From Acephala macrosclerotiorum (Eukaryota > Ascomycota > Leotiomycetes > Helotiales > Mollisiaceae): 64,000 nucleotides of DNA. Where the stretch lies: the NCBI GenBank assembly GCA_014904845.1, contig MU119238.1, positions 276,218-340,217 on the forward strand, given 5' to 3'. The position numbers and the translations under genes were made by a program. Positions within the stretch are counted from its first letter, which is position 1; every line of letters begins with the position of its first letter. The notes beneath the pieces are model-generated. The model was not told the origin of the DNA and did not search any database. It saw only the letters and a program-made list of their open reading frames with translations. Positions 1-12,300 of the stretch are shown piece by piece.

Positions 1-250
1 TGATTTCTACCAAGGATCAGACTTCTTCATCACAAGTGGAGCTTCCTTCCCAGTGTTCGAATACGAGTGGTGGCCTGGTGGGATACCAGACGCGTTGCGG
101 ATTCCATTGAAAGCACAATGGGATGGATCATGTGCTGTGCTCGCAGCGAAAGATAGAAGTCAGGGATTGGATGTTTTGCTTGGGTTGAGGAAGGATGATA
201 TGAGTGTTGTGAAAGAAATTCTGTTTGCTTTTGGAGCATATATACAATGA
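1..250 (+). CDS. 3' end of an unrecognised protein gene (5' part outside the window)
   Basis: An open frame enters from the left edge (codons start at position 2) and runs to a TGA at 248-250, giving about 82 C-terminal residues. The segment has an aromatic patch (FEYEWWPGG) followed by an amphipathic stretch, and ends AFGAYIQ. It has no motif I can name. It converges on the oxygenase gene that ends at 307, leaving only 56 bp between the two stop codons. Openness right to the window edge and ordinary codon use support real coding; function unknown. Confidence 0.5.
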   Translation, partial: DFYQGSDFFITSGASFPVFEYEWWPGGIPDALRIPLKAQWDGSCAVLAAKDRSQGLDVLLGLRKDDMSVVKEILFAFGAYIQ

Positions 251-306
251 ATTGAAAGACTGAATTCTGGCGGGAGATTGGGATGAAAACGCTCATCTAA
301 TTACTC

Positions 307-1226
307 TTAAGACCACAAAATCAACTTCGGTCGTTCCGCCTTATTCTTCGCAGGAATCAACCCCATAAAACTACTCAACGTAAGCCTCGCCCTCTGCTTT
401 CCCCCTTCATCCGACTCCACAGGAAAAACCTGGTGCATATTCCTCGAATTGAAAAAGCACAAATCTCCAGGCTGCGGCTGAATAACCGCTTTCTTCCTTC
501 CCTCAACAAGCTTCTCGTGATACCCATACGAACTTCTATCCCTCCAATTCATTGCATCTTCCGTCCATTGGCAATCGTGGACCTCGGTCTTGCCGCCTTT
601 CATAGGTGTGAAGTATAGGTTGAACACAGCTTGTTTGGTCACCTGATTGATGATCCAGTCTTCGGTTCGGGAGTCGTAAGGTGACCAGTCGCAGTGAATG
701 GGGGTTGAGTCGTTGATTGCCCTGAAGATTCCGGAGAAGTATTTCTTGTTGGGCCCCTCTTGGGCTACTGCTACGTCGTACTCCGGAAGGAGCGATGATA
801 TCCTGTCGATGACGGACTTCCAGATGTTTAAGCCGATTTTTTGAGATAGATTCTCGTGAAGTTGTTCGTGCCTTTTTGTTTCAGCGAAGTATTCTAACTT
901 CTCTGTTTGCTTGTCAGATGATTGTCCTTCTGGGAAAGGACTATGGGCTCACCATTGCCAGTACTTGAACGCTGATTCAGTTGATCGTCTGAAATGGCTT
1001 GATATTCAAACTGAGCAACACCGACTCGAAGCAATGTTGGACCCGGAACATCGAGGTACGGTGATAACTTCGGAGAGAGCTCATCTTCAACTTTCTGAGC
1101 GATGTCACGAGACACGAACTCGGATTCCTTAATGTATGCGACTTTGCCATCTAGAACACCAAGGAGAGACTCTCTCGTGAACGGCGCTGGATCGATATCC
1201 TCCCATTGTGAGACATATGAAGACAT
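307..1226 (-). CDS. 2-oxoglutarate/Fe(II)-dependent oxygenase, two exons
   Basis: Exon 1 is 1226-953 and exon 2 is 902-307. The 50-nt intron starts GTGAGC and ends CAG with a CTGAC branch site 14 nt before the end. The product is about 289 residues. The double-stranded beta-helix signature is clear: an HCD (HxD) iron-binding pair near residues 161-163, the distal iron histidine in SRNMHQV near residue 248, and a basic RARLTL stretch suited to binding the 2-oxoglutarate carboxylate. I start at MSSYVSQW rather than the upstream Met at 1256, because the extra ten residues (MIRHVVFVFN) look non-coding. Enzymes of this family hydroxylate, desaturate or cyclise small molecules and amino acids. Its place beside an NRPS suggests a tailoring or precursor-modifying step, which is inference; the substrate is not visible. 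Confidence 0.85.
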
Positions 1227-1476
1227 ATTGAAAACGAAAACAACGTGCCGTATCAAACTGTAGAATATTCAAGTCGCTTCCGGATCGAACGGTGCTGTTG
1301 GTACCTCAAACAGATCTCAGAGACAAGTCGACGTAGCCACGCATCAAATCATCGCTACGTTCTAGCCGCGCTGTGGCCGCTGATACCTGGCAAATTGTTT
1401 CATGGTGTGATACTTGCATACGGTATGCCCGAAAGTCGCGTTCCCAACTTCCTAAGTATCTCAGATAGCGCACTCA

Positions 1477-1704
1477 CTACCTGAACTCGCGGGAGCAGTG
1501 GCGACCCCACAAGACAAGTCCAGGGTGACGATGCTCCATGAGACTCGGCAGCACAAAATAGGTAGGTGAAGTCTTTGTCAAAACCTTATTCTCCTTGGCT
1601 TCAAGAACCTGCAGAATCTTGGCAAGACGATTGACTGAACACGAGCTTGAAAACTCTGTAGAAAAGGTCTTATCGTGAAAATTTTCTGAAAGAAGAAGGT
1701 CAAT
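1477..1704 (-). other. coding-like open stretch, possible exon of an unresolved minus-strand gene
   Basis: Read on the minus strand from 1704 to the TAG at 1479-1477 there are 75 open codons with protein-like composition, for example VNRLAKILQVLEAKEN and LMEHRHPGLVLWGRH. It lacks a start Met, is preceded by AG, and its end (AGG TAG) could be a GTAGTG splice donor. A second open piece at 1725-1946 (-) may belong to the same gene, but I could not find one set of junctions that keeps phase. It may be a real small gene or a decayed one. Family not recognised. Confidence 0.25.
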
Positions 1705-2002
1705 CTAAGCTCATGCAGGATTACTCACATCAAGTCGCTGAAGGTGACGGAAGTCAACAGGAACGGGCTAAAGCCAAGTCCCTGAATTGTGGAGTACACT
1801 GTTATTAACTTCCGGAACATTGTGTTAAACCGCCCCAGAATGAGACTGGCATTTTCCCGGTAGAGAGGCATTGAAAATACGCAACTATGCGAGTAAGTCT
1901 TGCTGTTGTGTTGTAGCGGCCAGGCTTCATGAAACATTAACCTCACTAGCCTCGAATATTAAGGAATGTCTCCCTCAGAAGGCTGATTGATGCACCGGAA
2001 AC

Positions 2003-2498
2003 ATGGCTCAAGCGGTACGCGCTGTTGCGAGAACTGGTGCCTTCGCCGCGTCTGCACCGGCCAAAACTTCAGAGTGGCTGGTGATATTGGCAGACAAGCC
2101 AGGAGTCGTAAGTTAGGCCGAGTGTATATCCTGAGTCTGAGACTGACAACGAATGCGGTGCAGCTTGAACGACGACTGCAGATTCGGCCTACACATTCGA
2201 AGAACTTTGTCGAGCTCCATAAATCCGGCTTCGTGTCATGGGCAGGTATGTCGTGTCTCTTTGTCCCTGCATCATGACAGACTGACCTCTCCTAGGCCCT
2301 GTATTCAAGGACCATGTCGAGAAAGGGAAGACGAGGCCCTTTATTGGCTCAGTCATGGTGGTGAATGCGGTCGATCAAGAAGAGGTCAGGTCCACGCTGG
2401 AGAAGGATATCTTCGTGAAGGAGGGCATTTGGGATATGGCTCGTGTTCAGATTCTCCCTTTCAAAACCATAGTCCGGCAGCCTAAAGGCGATGCTTAG
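2003..2498 (+). CDS. YCII-related domain protein, three exons
   Basis: Exons 2003-2107, 2164-2245 and 2296-2498 encode 129 residues. The introns are 56 and 50 nt; donors are GTAAGT and GTATGT, and CTGAC precedes the second acceptor. After a basic, acid-free N-terminus that could be a mitochondrial presequence comes a complete YciI/YCII fold pattern: EWLVILADKPG, RPTHSKNFVELHKSG, WAGPVF, a glycine-serine strand (FIGSVMVVNA) and the closing GIWDMARVQILPF. YCII proteins are small ferredoxin-like domains with a conserved His/Asp pair; some act as enzymes and most are uncharacterised. Such proteins occur inside and outside fungal biosynthetic clusters, so a cluster role here is only inferred from position between the oxygenase and the NRPS. 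Confidence 0.8.
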
Positions 2499-3354
2499 TA
2501 GTGGATCAAGATGAAAATGTTCCCAAGAGCGAGGTTGACGTGTCACAAACCCACTAACATGGGTCACTCGGAAGCTAGTCCCAGAACAGCTACAGGTGGT
2601 ACAGGGGAAGGAACGACGCGGTGGCTCTCACCTACTCTTTACGGAGGTATAGCGGTCAAGTATTCATACAATAGATACGGGCTTAAACGCCATATATGAT
2701 TTTAATATATTATAACTTTTGCTATACTTAACAAAAAAACTTTATTAAAACAGTAAAATGATTCCTAGGAAGAGCACTATATACTTATGTAGTTTTTATG
2801 TTTTGGAGATGCGTTGTGATTGTGATGCAAAGGGGGCAAAGTTTAGACCCCTGCTAGCGCTATATAAATACTTAGCCGCTCGGTGAACACTAAGCGTTCT
2901 TCGAGGATTCCATGTACTCATCATGTCTCCAACACGGTCACGCCAAGACGCACCATCGCTCAGGGAGCTTTCTTGGCTCCCATCATCATTATGGAAGCTG
3001 CATCAAAGATAACGGGATGAGCCGCCGTCGCGGAGTCAAGGGTCTTAGATGCCGGCCGAGATCTAATCAAACCGATCTCCTTACTGCAGTAAGGAAGCCA
3101 GTGGTGGCATCCTACCTTGCACCTATTTCAGCCTAGCACTGCGACGGCAGTAGAGATGGCATTGGAGTTGGGATTCGGCAGTTAGGGGATGCCCATGCAA
3201 GGCTGACAGATCTGACGTCTTTCTCGACAGGCTGGGGCGGGCAAGTTCAAAGGAGCATACCATTCGCTATGTGCTTCGAAATCAAACTCCATGTAACCTC
3301 AGCATCACGAGAATTTGTCCAGAACAAACGAAACGGTCGTCAACTTCTTCGATC
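2499..3354. other. intergenic / presumed NRPS promoter and 5' region
   Basis: No convincing gene. A TATATAAA lies at 2861-2868. Short open stretches from 2912 onward have no recognisable domain and could be a long 5' leader with upstream ATGs. I looked for the missing N-terminal half of the first condensation domain here and did not find it. Confidence 0.4.
2861..2868 (+). promoter_or_regulatory. possible TATA box upstream of the NRPS gene
   Basis: TATATAAA in a locally GC-normal stretch, about 490 bp before the chosen NRPS start. The distance is long, so it would imply a long 5' UTR or an undetected first exon. Confidence 0.3.
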
Positions 3355-6300
3355 ATGTCACAGATCACACTCTCACCAGACCTGGAATACTGGACGAAAC
3401 GTCTGCGTGACAAAGAGCAATGCCTCTTTCCAATTCTCGACGATGGACTCACAAGGGCAGGAGAGGAGATAGAAAGTATCGATGTCAAGGCCCCACAATT
3501 GGAAGAACTCTTGGAATTCTGTCAAGCCTATGAGTTGAGAATATCTACGGTGTTCCAGGCAGCATGGGGACTCGTCCTACGGAGTTATACGGGAACCGAC
3601 GAAGTTATATTCGGATATCAGGACGACCATTCGAAGTCTTTGCCATGTCACGTGAATCTCGTCCGAGAGAGTGGCCTTCAGCATGCTTTGAATGCCATTG
3701 AGACATCTTATGCGCGGGATGCGAGTCACCGAGGAGTTCGAAGGAGGGATCTCGAATCAGCTTTGAAATTGAGTGAGGAGGAGCTCTTCAACACTAAAGT
3801 CTGTTCCCGAGATGGCACAACAAACGGTGATGAAACAGCTCAAAATCACGATGAGCAAGGAGAACTAGATGACGAGGACGCAGTGGTTTCTTCTCCCATT
3901 ACAGTCGAGATCTTCAGAGATCTGACTTCAAGATATTTACGCATTCATCTGAGATATCAAGTCTCCCATCTTTCCAACGGTCAGGCGGCAAATGTTGCCA
4001 GCGCTTTGGAAAGAGCATTGATATGCGTCATCACTGGGACACATCAAACTGTTGGGGAGCAGCATCTTTTCAGCGAGTACCACCGACGTCAGGTTGATGA
4101 TTGGAATCAGCTCAGACCTGAAAGCCAGAACATGACTTTTCACGAGGCAATTTCGATTCAAGTTCGAGCCCAACCTGATGCTTCCGCAATTGATGCATGG
4201 GATGAGAATTTAACCTATCGCGAGCTGGACAACCTGTCATCCACCCTAGCTCGACATCTAGTACAGCTAGGTGTGAATAGTGGCATGAAAATTCCCCTCG
4301 TCTTTGAGAAGTCAGCGTGGTGGGTTGTTGCCTTGTTATCAGTGTCGAAATCGGGAGCGGCGTTTGTCCCTGTGGATGCTTCGCAGCCTATTCTGCGGTT
4401 AAAAGAGATCATGGATGATGTTAAACCTTCCCTGCTGCTATCATCAGTCCAGTACGCAGAATTGCTAGCAGATTGTGCGGAAACAACTGTGGTGGTTTCT
4501 CGTTCAACCTTAGAAACACTTTGGACACGGTCAGCTATCTTGCCCGAGTTACCGAAAGTGAAGCATACCAACGCGGCATATGTAATGTATACCAGTGGCA
4601 GTACGGGACGTCCGAAAGGTGCGGTACTTCAACACGGAGGTTACCTTTCTGCCCTGCTCTGTTGGACAGAAGGTACAAATTTGGTCCCAGGCCAGCGAGC
4701 TCTACAATCTTCATCTTACGCTTGGTCCGTTTCTATCATTGAAGTAATCAGTGTACTTTGGCATGGGGCATGTTTGTGTGTTCCCTCGGACTATCAAAAA
4801 CAAAACGCACTTACGGAAGTTTTCGAAGATATGCACATTACGTGGGCCATCTTGTCCCCATCCATTGTCAAGACGATCGAGCGAGAAAGAGTTCGTTACT
4901 TGGAAAGCTTAATTCTGTGCGGAGAGCCGGTAGCCAAAGAAGTCGTGACAAGATGGGCCTCAGAACAGACAAAAGTGTGGGTTGGATGGGCAGCTACTGA
5001 ATGTCTCGCCCTTGCGAGACCTGACAACTTTACAGCGGATTCTAATGTGCAAAATCTTGGGCCATGTAAGGGTATTTGCAGAGTCGTTGAGGTTGGCAAT
5101 CATGAGCGTCAGGTGCCTATTGGGGCCGTCGGCGAGGTTGTGACACATGCCCCATGGATAGCAGACGGCTACCTGAATGATCCTGAGCGCACAGCTGCTA
5201 CATTCTTAGATCGGCTAGACTGGCTAGATGGCCGTCCTTCAAGCTACGGCTCTCGGTGGTATAAAGTCGGAGATCTCGTTCGCCAGAATTCGGATGGAAG
5301 TCTGATGTTAGCGGGCCGGGGTGACAATATGGTTAAGATCAGGGGCCAACGTGTTCGCTCTACCCATCAACAACTGACTATGATATGCTAACGTGTTCTA
5401 GTTCGACATGTCTGAAGTTGAGAGGAATCTTGGAACAGACAGTCAAATCCGGAACTCTTTGCCAATTCTTCCCAAGACAGGAATTTGCAAGCACCGCCTG
5501 GTCGCCGCCGTCTCACTTCGCCAATTCACCACCGTTGCAAATGAGGGAAGCGATTCAATTGTGCTTCTGAAAGGTTCGGAGTTGAAAGATGCGGCATCGT
5601 GGGTCTCCAAATTCAGGGATGATCTGGCACGTCGAATGCCGTCCTACATGATCCCGAGTCTCTGGGTCATGCTGAAATCATTCCCGCTTACGATCACGGG
5701 TAAAATCGATCGGGTGTCGTTGAAGAAGTTCATTGAAAAGATGAATGTTGAGACCTTCGAGAGCATTGCTACACTTGGCGTAGAAAGCGAGCCTCCCATC
5801 ACAACTCTAGAGAAGCGATTGGCAAAGGTTTGGGCCGATGTTCTCAATCTTCCTGTACACAAAGTTGGACGAAACACACCATTCATTACTCTTGGCGGCG
5901 ATAGTATACTAGCTATGATCATTGGGGCTCGATGCAACAAGGACAGCCTTCGAATTCGAGCTCAGGATATTCTGAGGTATGGCACTATTGCTGAACTTGC
6001 ATCGAAAGCAAGCCTAGAAGAAGAAGAGCAGACAACACAGACTGCTACGCTAGCCAAACAATATGTGACTTTGCATAAGAAGATCAGGGAGACACTGCAC
6101 CAGGTGATCCCACGCAAAGAGGATGTCGAGGATGCATACCCCGCGTCACCAATGCAAACCGGCATGTTACTGAGCAAAGCGAGGTTGACTGGAGACTACA
6201 ATACCGCTAGCATATACGAGATCCTTCCATCAAGGAAGAACCACTTTCCAAATATTGAGAAACTGCAGAATGCTTGGCAACAAGTCGTTAATCGCCATTC

Positions 6301-9300
6301 CATTCTGAGGACCTTCTTTGTAGAAAGCGTATCTCAGAGTGGCTCATTTGACCAGGTTGTCTTACGAAATTACGATGTTTCACAAACGACCACGGTTTGG
6401 ACAGGAATTCAAACTACTTCCGTCGGCGATGTCATCCGGGCCTTTGAAGAAAGCCCGTCCAGGAGCTACCCAGACTTCCAGCCTCCTCACAACTTCACCA
6501 TTCTTGAGACTGCGACGGGTGGAGTATTTTGTAGACTGAACGCCGAGCACACGCTTGTGGATGGGATGTCTTTGGCAGTGATCGTGCGAGATTTACGCCT
6601 AGCATACGACGAAAAGCTTCCACTTCAGCCAGTCCCCCTGTATTCATCTTACATCACCTCACTTCAGCAAGTGGTTTGCAGCATTGACAATAGATATTGG
6701 AAATCATATTTGAAAGATATGCACCCATGTATCTTTCCAACATTGTCATACAGTCTTTCAAGAGAACCTCTCAAAGCTGAGTCACGAGCCATCACAGTCG
6801 ACATCAACAATGCTCATCACCTATTGAAGTTCTGCCAAAGCCAGGATATCACTCTGTCAGCGCTCTTTAGGACGATCTGGGGTCTCATCCTTCGCTCATA
6901 CACCGGTTCCGACGAAGTATGCTTCGGCTACATTACTTCGGGACGCGATCTTCCTATTGCTGGCATTGAGGAGATTGTTGGAACCTTCATCAACATGCTC
7001 GTTTGTCGAATGAATCTGTCAGAGATGAGGTTGGTCAAGGACATTATTGCAACGGCGAAATCAGATTATCTGAACAGTTTACCCCATCAGCACGCGTCTT
7101 TGGCTCAAATTCAACACGTTCTCGGTCTTTATGGTCAGCAGCTCTTCAACACCTCGATGACGATCCTCAAACAAGTACCGCTGGATTCTGGAGAAAGTCC
7201 AAGTATCACTTTTAACAACATCCATGAATGGTCACCCAATGAATATGACCTTGATGTGCAGGTGTGGGTATCTAGCACCAACGTAACGATGGAGCTTTGG
7301 TATCGCACAGAAGCAATATCAAACGAACATGCCCATAACAGTGCGTGAAATTCTGCCCTTTGATTGAGGAGATATTCAGAGCCGAGCTCCTCGCAGTAAT
7401 GCGAACTCGGCTCCTTAGCTCCTCGACTCCCAAATCATACTTTAGGCCCCATACTGATCTATCTATAGTCGCATCAACATTCAGCCAAGCCATCGACACC
7501 ATCACTGATGACTTCGATCAGAGAGTTGGACAGCTGGATCTATTCAGTCACCATCATCGCCGGCAGGTTTGGGACTGGAATGCCAGATATCCAAAAAGTA
7601 TCGATGTCTGTTTGCACGACCTCGTCTCTCAACACGCAGATACACGAGCCAAGGAAATGGCAATCACCTCCTGGGATCGCGACTTCACCTACAAACAACT
7701 AGAAGAGCACTCAAATCGACTGGCTCACTACTTAGTATCTCTCGGCGTGGGTCCAGAAACACACATGCTTCTGTGCTTTGAGAAGTCTGCCATAGCAATA
7801 GTGGCAATGTTGGGTGTTTTGAAGGCTGGCGGTGCCTGCGTTTCCATTGACCCAACTCATCCTACACAGCGACTACAACGCATCATCGCCGATACTCGAC
7901 CACTTTGCTGTCTTGTTTCCAAGTTGCATAAAGGGCTTTTCGACGCGCAGGGTCTCAAGGGACTTGTGAAGCATGTCGTCACTGTGCACGAATCACTCTT
8001 CGAATCTAACAGGCTCCCTGAGTCGAAGAGGAAGCCATGTCCAAGTGTCACTGCAAAGAATGCGGCTTTCATCCTTTTCACATCCGGATCTACGGGCACT
8101 CCAAAGGGTATAGTCCATGAGCACCGCACAGTCGCAAGCTCTTTGCATCACCATGGAATTGCTATGAATATTGGTGTTGATTCAAGAACACTACAATTCT
8201 CAGCTTTTGTCTTCGATGTTAGCATCACAGAAATCTTCATGGCCCTGACACGTGGTGGTGTCCTTTGTATCCCTTCCGAACACGAACGTATGAACAACCT
8301 GGAGTCTGCAATTACACGAATGGAAGCCAACTGGGCTCATCTTACGCCGACTGTTGCGTCGCTACTGGATCCGGCCAAAGTCCCGACCTTGAAGCACATG
8401 GCTCTCGCCGGTGAGCCTCTCAAGAAAGTCAATGTCACTGCATGGGCTCCACGCCTTGAGCTGGTGAACTTGTACGGGCCTGCTGAGTGCTGCCTTGCCA
8501 CAACCTTGCGCGTTGGACTAGTCGCGGAAGATAGGCCAGACAATATCGGTCGATCAGTGGGACTTCTGGTGTGGATCGTAAATTTTTCCAATACCGATCG
8601 CCTTGTTCCAGTGGGCGGTGTCGGTGAGCTGCTTCTCGAGGGGCCCAATGTAGCCAGAGAGTACTTGAGAGACAGAGAAAGGACCCTTCAATCTTTCATC
8701 GAAAATCCGGCCTGGCTAGGAGACGAGAAAACTACCCCGCCTCGAAGGTTCTATCGAAGTGGTGATCTAGCAAGGTACAATGGCGATGGCTCAATCCAGA
8801 TCCTCGGAAGAATTGATACTCAAGTCAAGCTTCATGGACAGAGGGTAGAAATGGGAGAAATAGAATACCAGGCTAAAGTCAACTTAACACCACACAACTT
8901 GGTCAATATGGCGGTGGTATATGCGAAAGGCGACCATCCTGGTGGCGGCTTGCTTGTGGCGTTCTTGGAATTCGAGGAAAAGGCAAAGGAAGTGGACGAG
9001 GATCAGTTGATGCTCTCGATATCCTCGCGTCTGAATAACATCCTCGTTAAGCTAGACTCTTATCTAGTTGAGGCCGTACCTTCGTATATGGTTCCCTCGA
9101 TTTACGTTCCGCTGAATTCGATGCCACTTTTGACAGCGGGAAAGATCGATCGTGGAAAGCTAGTCAGTATCGTCAAGCGATTCTCTCCAGAAGAAGTCTC
9201 CCTTTACTCTTTATCCGAATTCCAAGCTGAGAAGGGGCAACCAACAACTAGGATGGAATTGACACTTCAGAAGCTTTGGGCGCAAGTTCTCGCTATTGAT

Positions 9301-12300
9301 GAGAAGAATATTGGAGTCGATGACAACTTTTTTCGTTTAGGAGGAGATTCTGTGGTTGCAATGAAGTTGTCTGCAGCCGGCAGAGAAGCCGGCATCACCA
9401 TCACAGTCGCGAACATTTTCCAGAACTCCAAGCTCTCCGACATGGCCGCGATAGCCAGACCCTTCAGCGAGCGCACACTACACGAACTCGAGTCACAATA
9501 TGGAATATCAAAGGCCTCGGTGTCCGCCGTGTACCCTGCGACGCCTCTTCAAGAAGGCATGATGCTTCTCTCGAGTAGGCAGTCAAACGCGTACACTGTG
9601 CAATACGTGCTGCCATTACCCAGTCACATCGACATCCCGAGGTTTAAGCTTACGTGGATCTTGCTTTACAAGGAGCATCCCATTCTTCGGACTCGAATAA
9701 TCAATGTTGAGAAGACGATAAGCTCGATGCAAGTTGTTGTGGACGAAGACCTGTCTTGGCTTACGGCAAGATCGTTGCGGAAGTACCTCAAAGATGATCA
9801 ATCCGCTCCAACTGAGTACGGAAAACCTTTGGCGCGGTTTGCGTTAGTCGAGGATGATGACAAAGACTACTTTGTCCTCACAGCCCATCATTCTATCTTC
9901 GACAAATACTCACTCGAGATGATGTTCTCCGAGGCGGAGAGACTTTACCGATCCCTCATAGCAGACGAGAAGCCTTTATTTGCCACGCTATCGCTGACGT
10001 ATGAATCATTCGCAACAGATGTCTTCAACATGGATGTATTTAAGGCAGGAACGTTCTGGAAAGACCAGTTTTCTGACTTGTCGTTCTCAAATTTCCCAAA
10101 ACTACCTATTGGCCACCAACCGTCCGCCACGGAGGCTCTAAGACATTTCGTCCCATGTTCGATTTCCTCCGAGCAACATTTCTCAACCCAGACGATAATC
10201 CGTGCAGCTTGGGCATTGCTTCTTGCTCAGCACTCAGATTCGCATGACAATGTTGTATTTGGCATGACTTTAGATGGTCGCCAGTCAGGTCTTGAAAGTG
10301 TCGTTGGTCCTACCCTGGTCACAGTGCCAATCAAAACATCCATAAAACTCCAGACGACAGTGGGACATTTCCTGGACGATATTATGCAGCACATGAAGGA
10401 TATCGAGCAGTTCCAACACTTTGGACTACAGAACATCAAAGCTCTCAGCCCCGACACAGCATACGCCTGTGACTTCCAAACTCTACTTGCAATTCATCCG
10501 GTTCAAACCGACGATGCGAGACAAAGTCTTTTCTCCGAGGATTTCCTTGCCTTTGAAGCGCCTCCAGCGTACCTGCTTCAGCTAGAATGTCAACCGACAT
10601 CTAGTGGATTCCATGTGAAAGCAAAGTATGATCCGATAACCACAGCTGGCCTTCAAATGCGAAGGCTTCTAGATCAATTCGAGCATGTCGTCAGCCAGTT
10701 GCTACACCACGACCCTACATTGTCTATCGGTGAAATCGATTTCTGTAGCCCTCAAGACGCTCAGGACATCAAACAATGGAATCGAGATATGCCCCCTCGT
10801 TTGAACAAATGCGTTCACGATGTTATCTTCAGCCATGACCCCGAAAGTATGGCAGTATGCTCCTGGGACGGAGACTTCACCTATCGCCAGCTTGACGAGT
10901 TATCAACTAAGCTTGCATACCGTCTCCGGACAGATTTTGGAGTTGGACCAGAATCACTCGTGCCTTTGAGCTTGGTGAAATCAACGTGGGCTGTGGTAGC
11001 AATGATGGCCGTACTGAAGGCGGGAGGCGCCTACGTCCCTATGGACCCGTCACATCCTGCTTCTCGACTCCAAGAAATCGTTGATGCTTCGAAGGCATCT
11101 CTAATTCTTTGTTCGTCGCAGCATGAGACTCTTGCTCGGAGCCTGGCGGAGAATGTGCTAGTTGTCAACCAGAAGACCATCGATATAGTCAGACCTCATG
11201 AAGATCCTGTGGATACTATCGTTGGGCCAGACAATACTTGCTATGTCATCTTCACGAGTGGAAGTACAGGTACGCCGAAAGGAGTCGTCATAGAGCATGG
11301 GGGATTCAGCACTGCAGCTGCCGAGCACGGCAAACGTCTTGATCTCAACGCGCATTCCCGGGTCATCCATTTTTCGTCGTATGCCTTCGAAGCATGCATT
11401 TTGGAAATTTTGACAACACTCTTTAATGGAGGCTGTGTCTGCGTAGCACCAGAGTCTGAACGCTTGGAAGATATCGCAAAGGCGATGAGAGATATGCATA
11501 TCAACTGGGCTTTCTTCACGCCCTCGTTCATTCGAACAATCCGCCCTGACCAAGTTCCGGATCTCAAGACATTGGTGTTGGGTGGCGAAGCTCTAGGAGC
11601 CGACAATATCGATGTCTGGGCTGACAAAGTCCATTTGATCAACGGCTATGGACCATCGGAGACTTGCGTCTTCTCCGTCACGAATGAGAAAGTCCGTCGT
11701 GGAGATGCGCCAGATTTGATCGGTAGCAGCATTGGAGGAGCGTGTTGGATTGTCAACCCCGAGGACCACAGTAAACTTGTCCCAGTTGGTGCCGTGGGTG
11801 AACTATTAATAGAAGGTTATACACTCGCAAGAGGGTATCTCAACGACCCACAAAAGACCTCAGAGGTCTTCATCGAAAAATCTAAGCTAATATCCCTAAC
11901 AACCTCGGTAAACGGCAAGGCTCAGAATGGAATTAACGCCAATGGTCATGCGAACGGATTTACCAATGGAACAGCAAATGGCAATGGCAATGCGAACAGC
12001 CATTCGGTCAACGGACACTCTCCTAAGACGATGATGTACAAGACGGGAGACCTTGTCCGTTACAACACTGCTCCTGGCGCAGAAGGGTCAATTAGATTCG
12101 TGGGACGCAAGGACACTCAAGTCAAAGTCCGCGGTCAGAGAATGGAGCTTCAAGACGTAGAATACCATCTCAAGTCGAATCTCAAGAATATTCGACACGT
12201 GGCTGTAGAGCAGGTCAACCTGACTGGTCGCGAAGGCCGTTTTCTGGCCGCATTTTTCTCCTTAGAAGATCAGGCAGCCCCACCAGGATCGACAATAGGT

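Noticed and set aside
5340..5410. Apparent end of one NRPS gene and start of another
   Set aside because: A 49-nt GT-AG intron (5353-5401) rejoins the A8 region (GQR + FDMSEVERN) in frame; the same holds at 7341-7468 and 14615-14671, so it is one gene.
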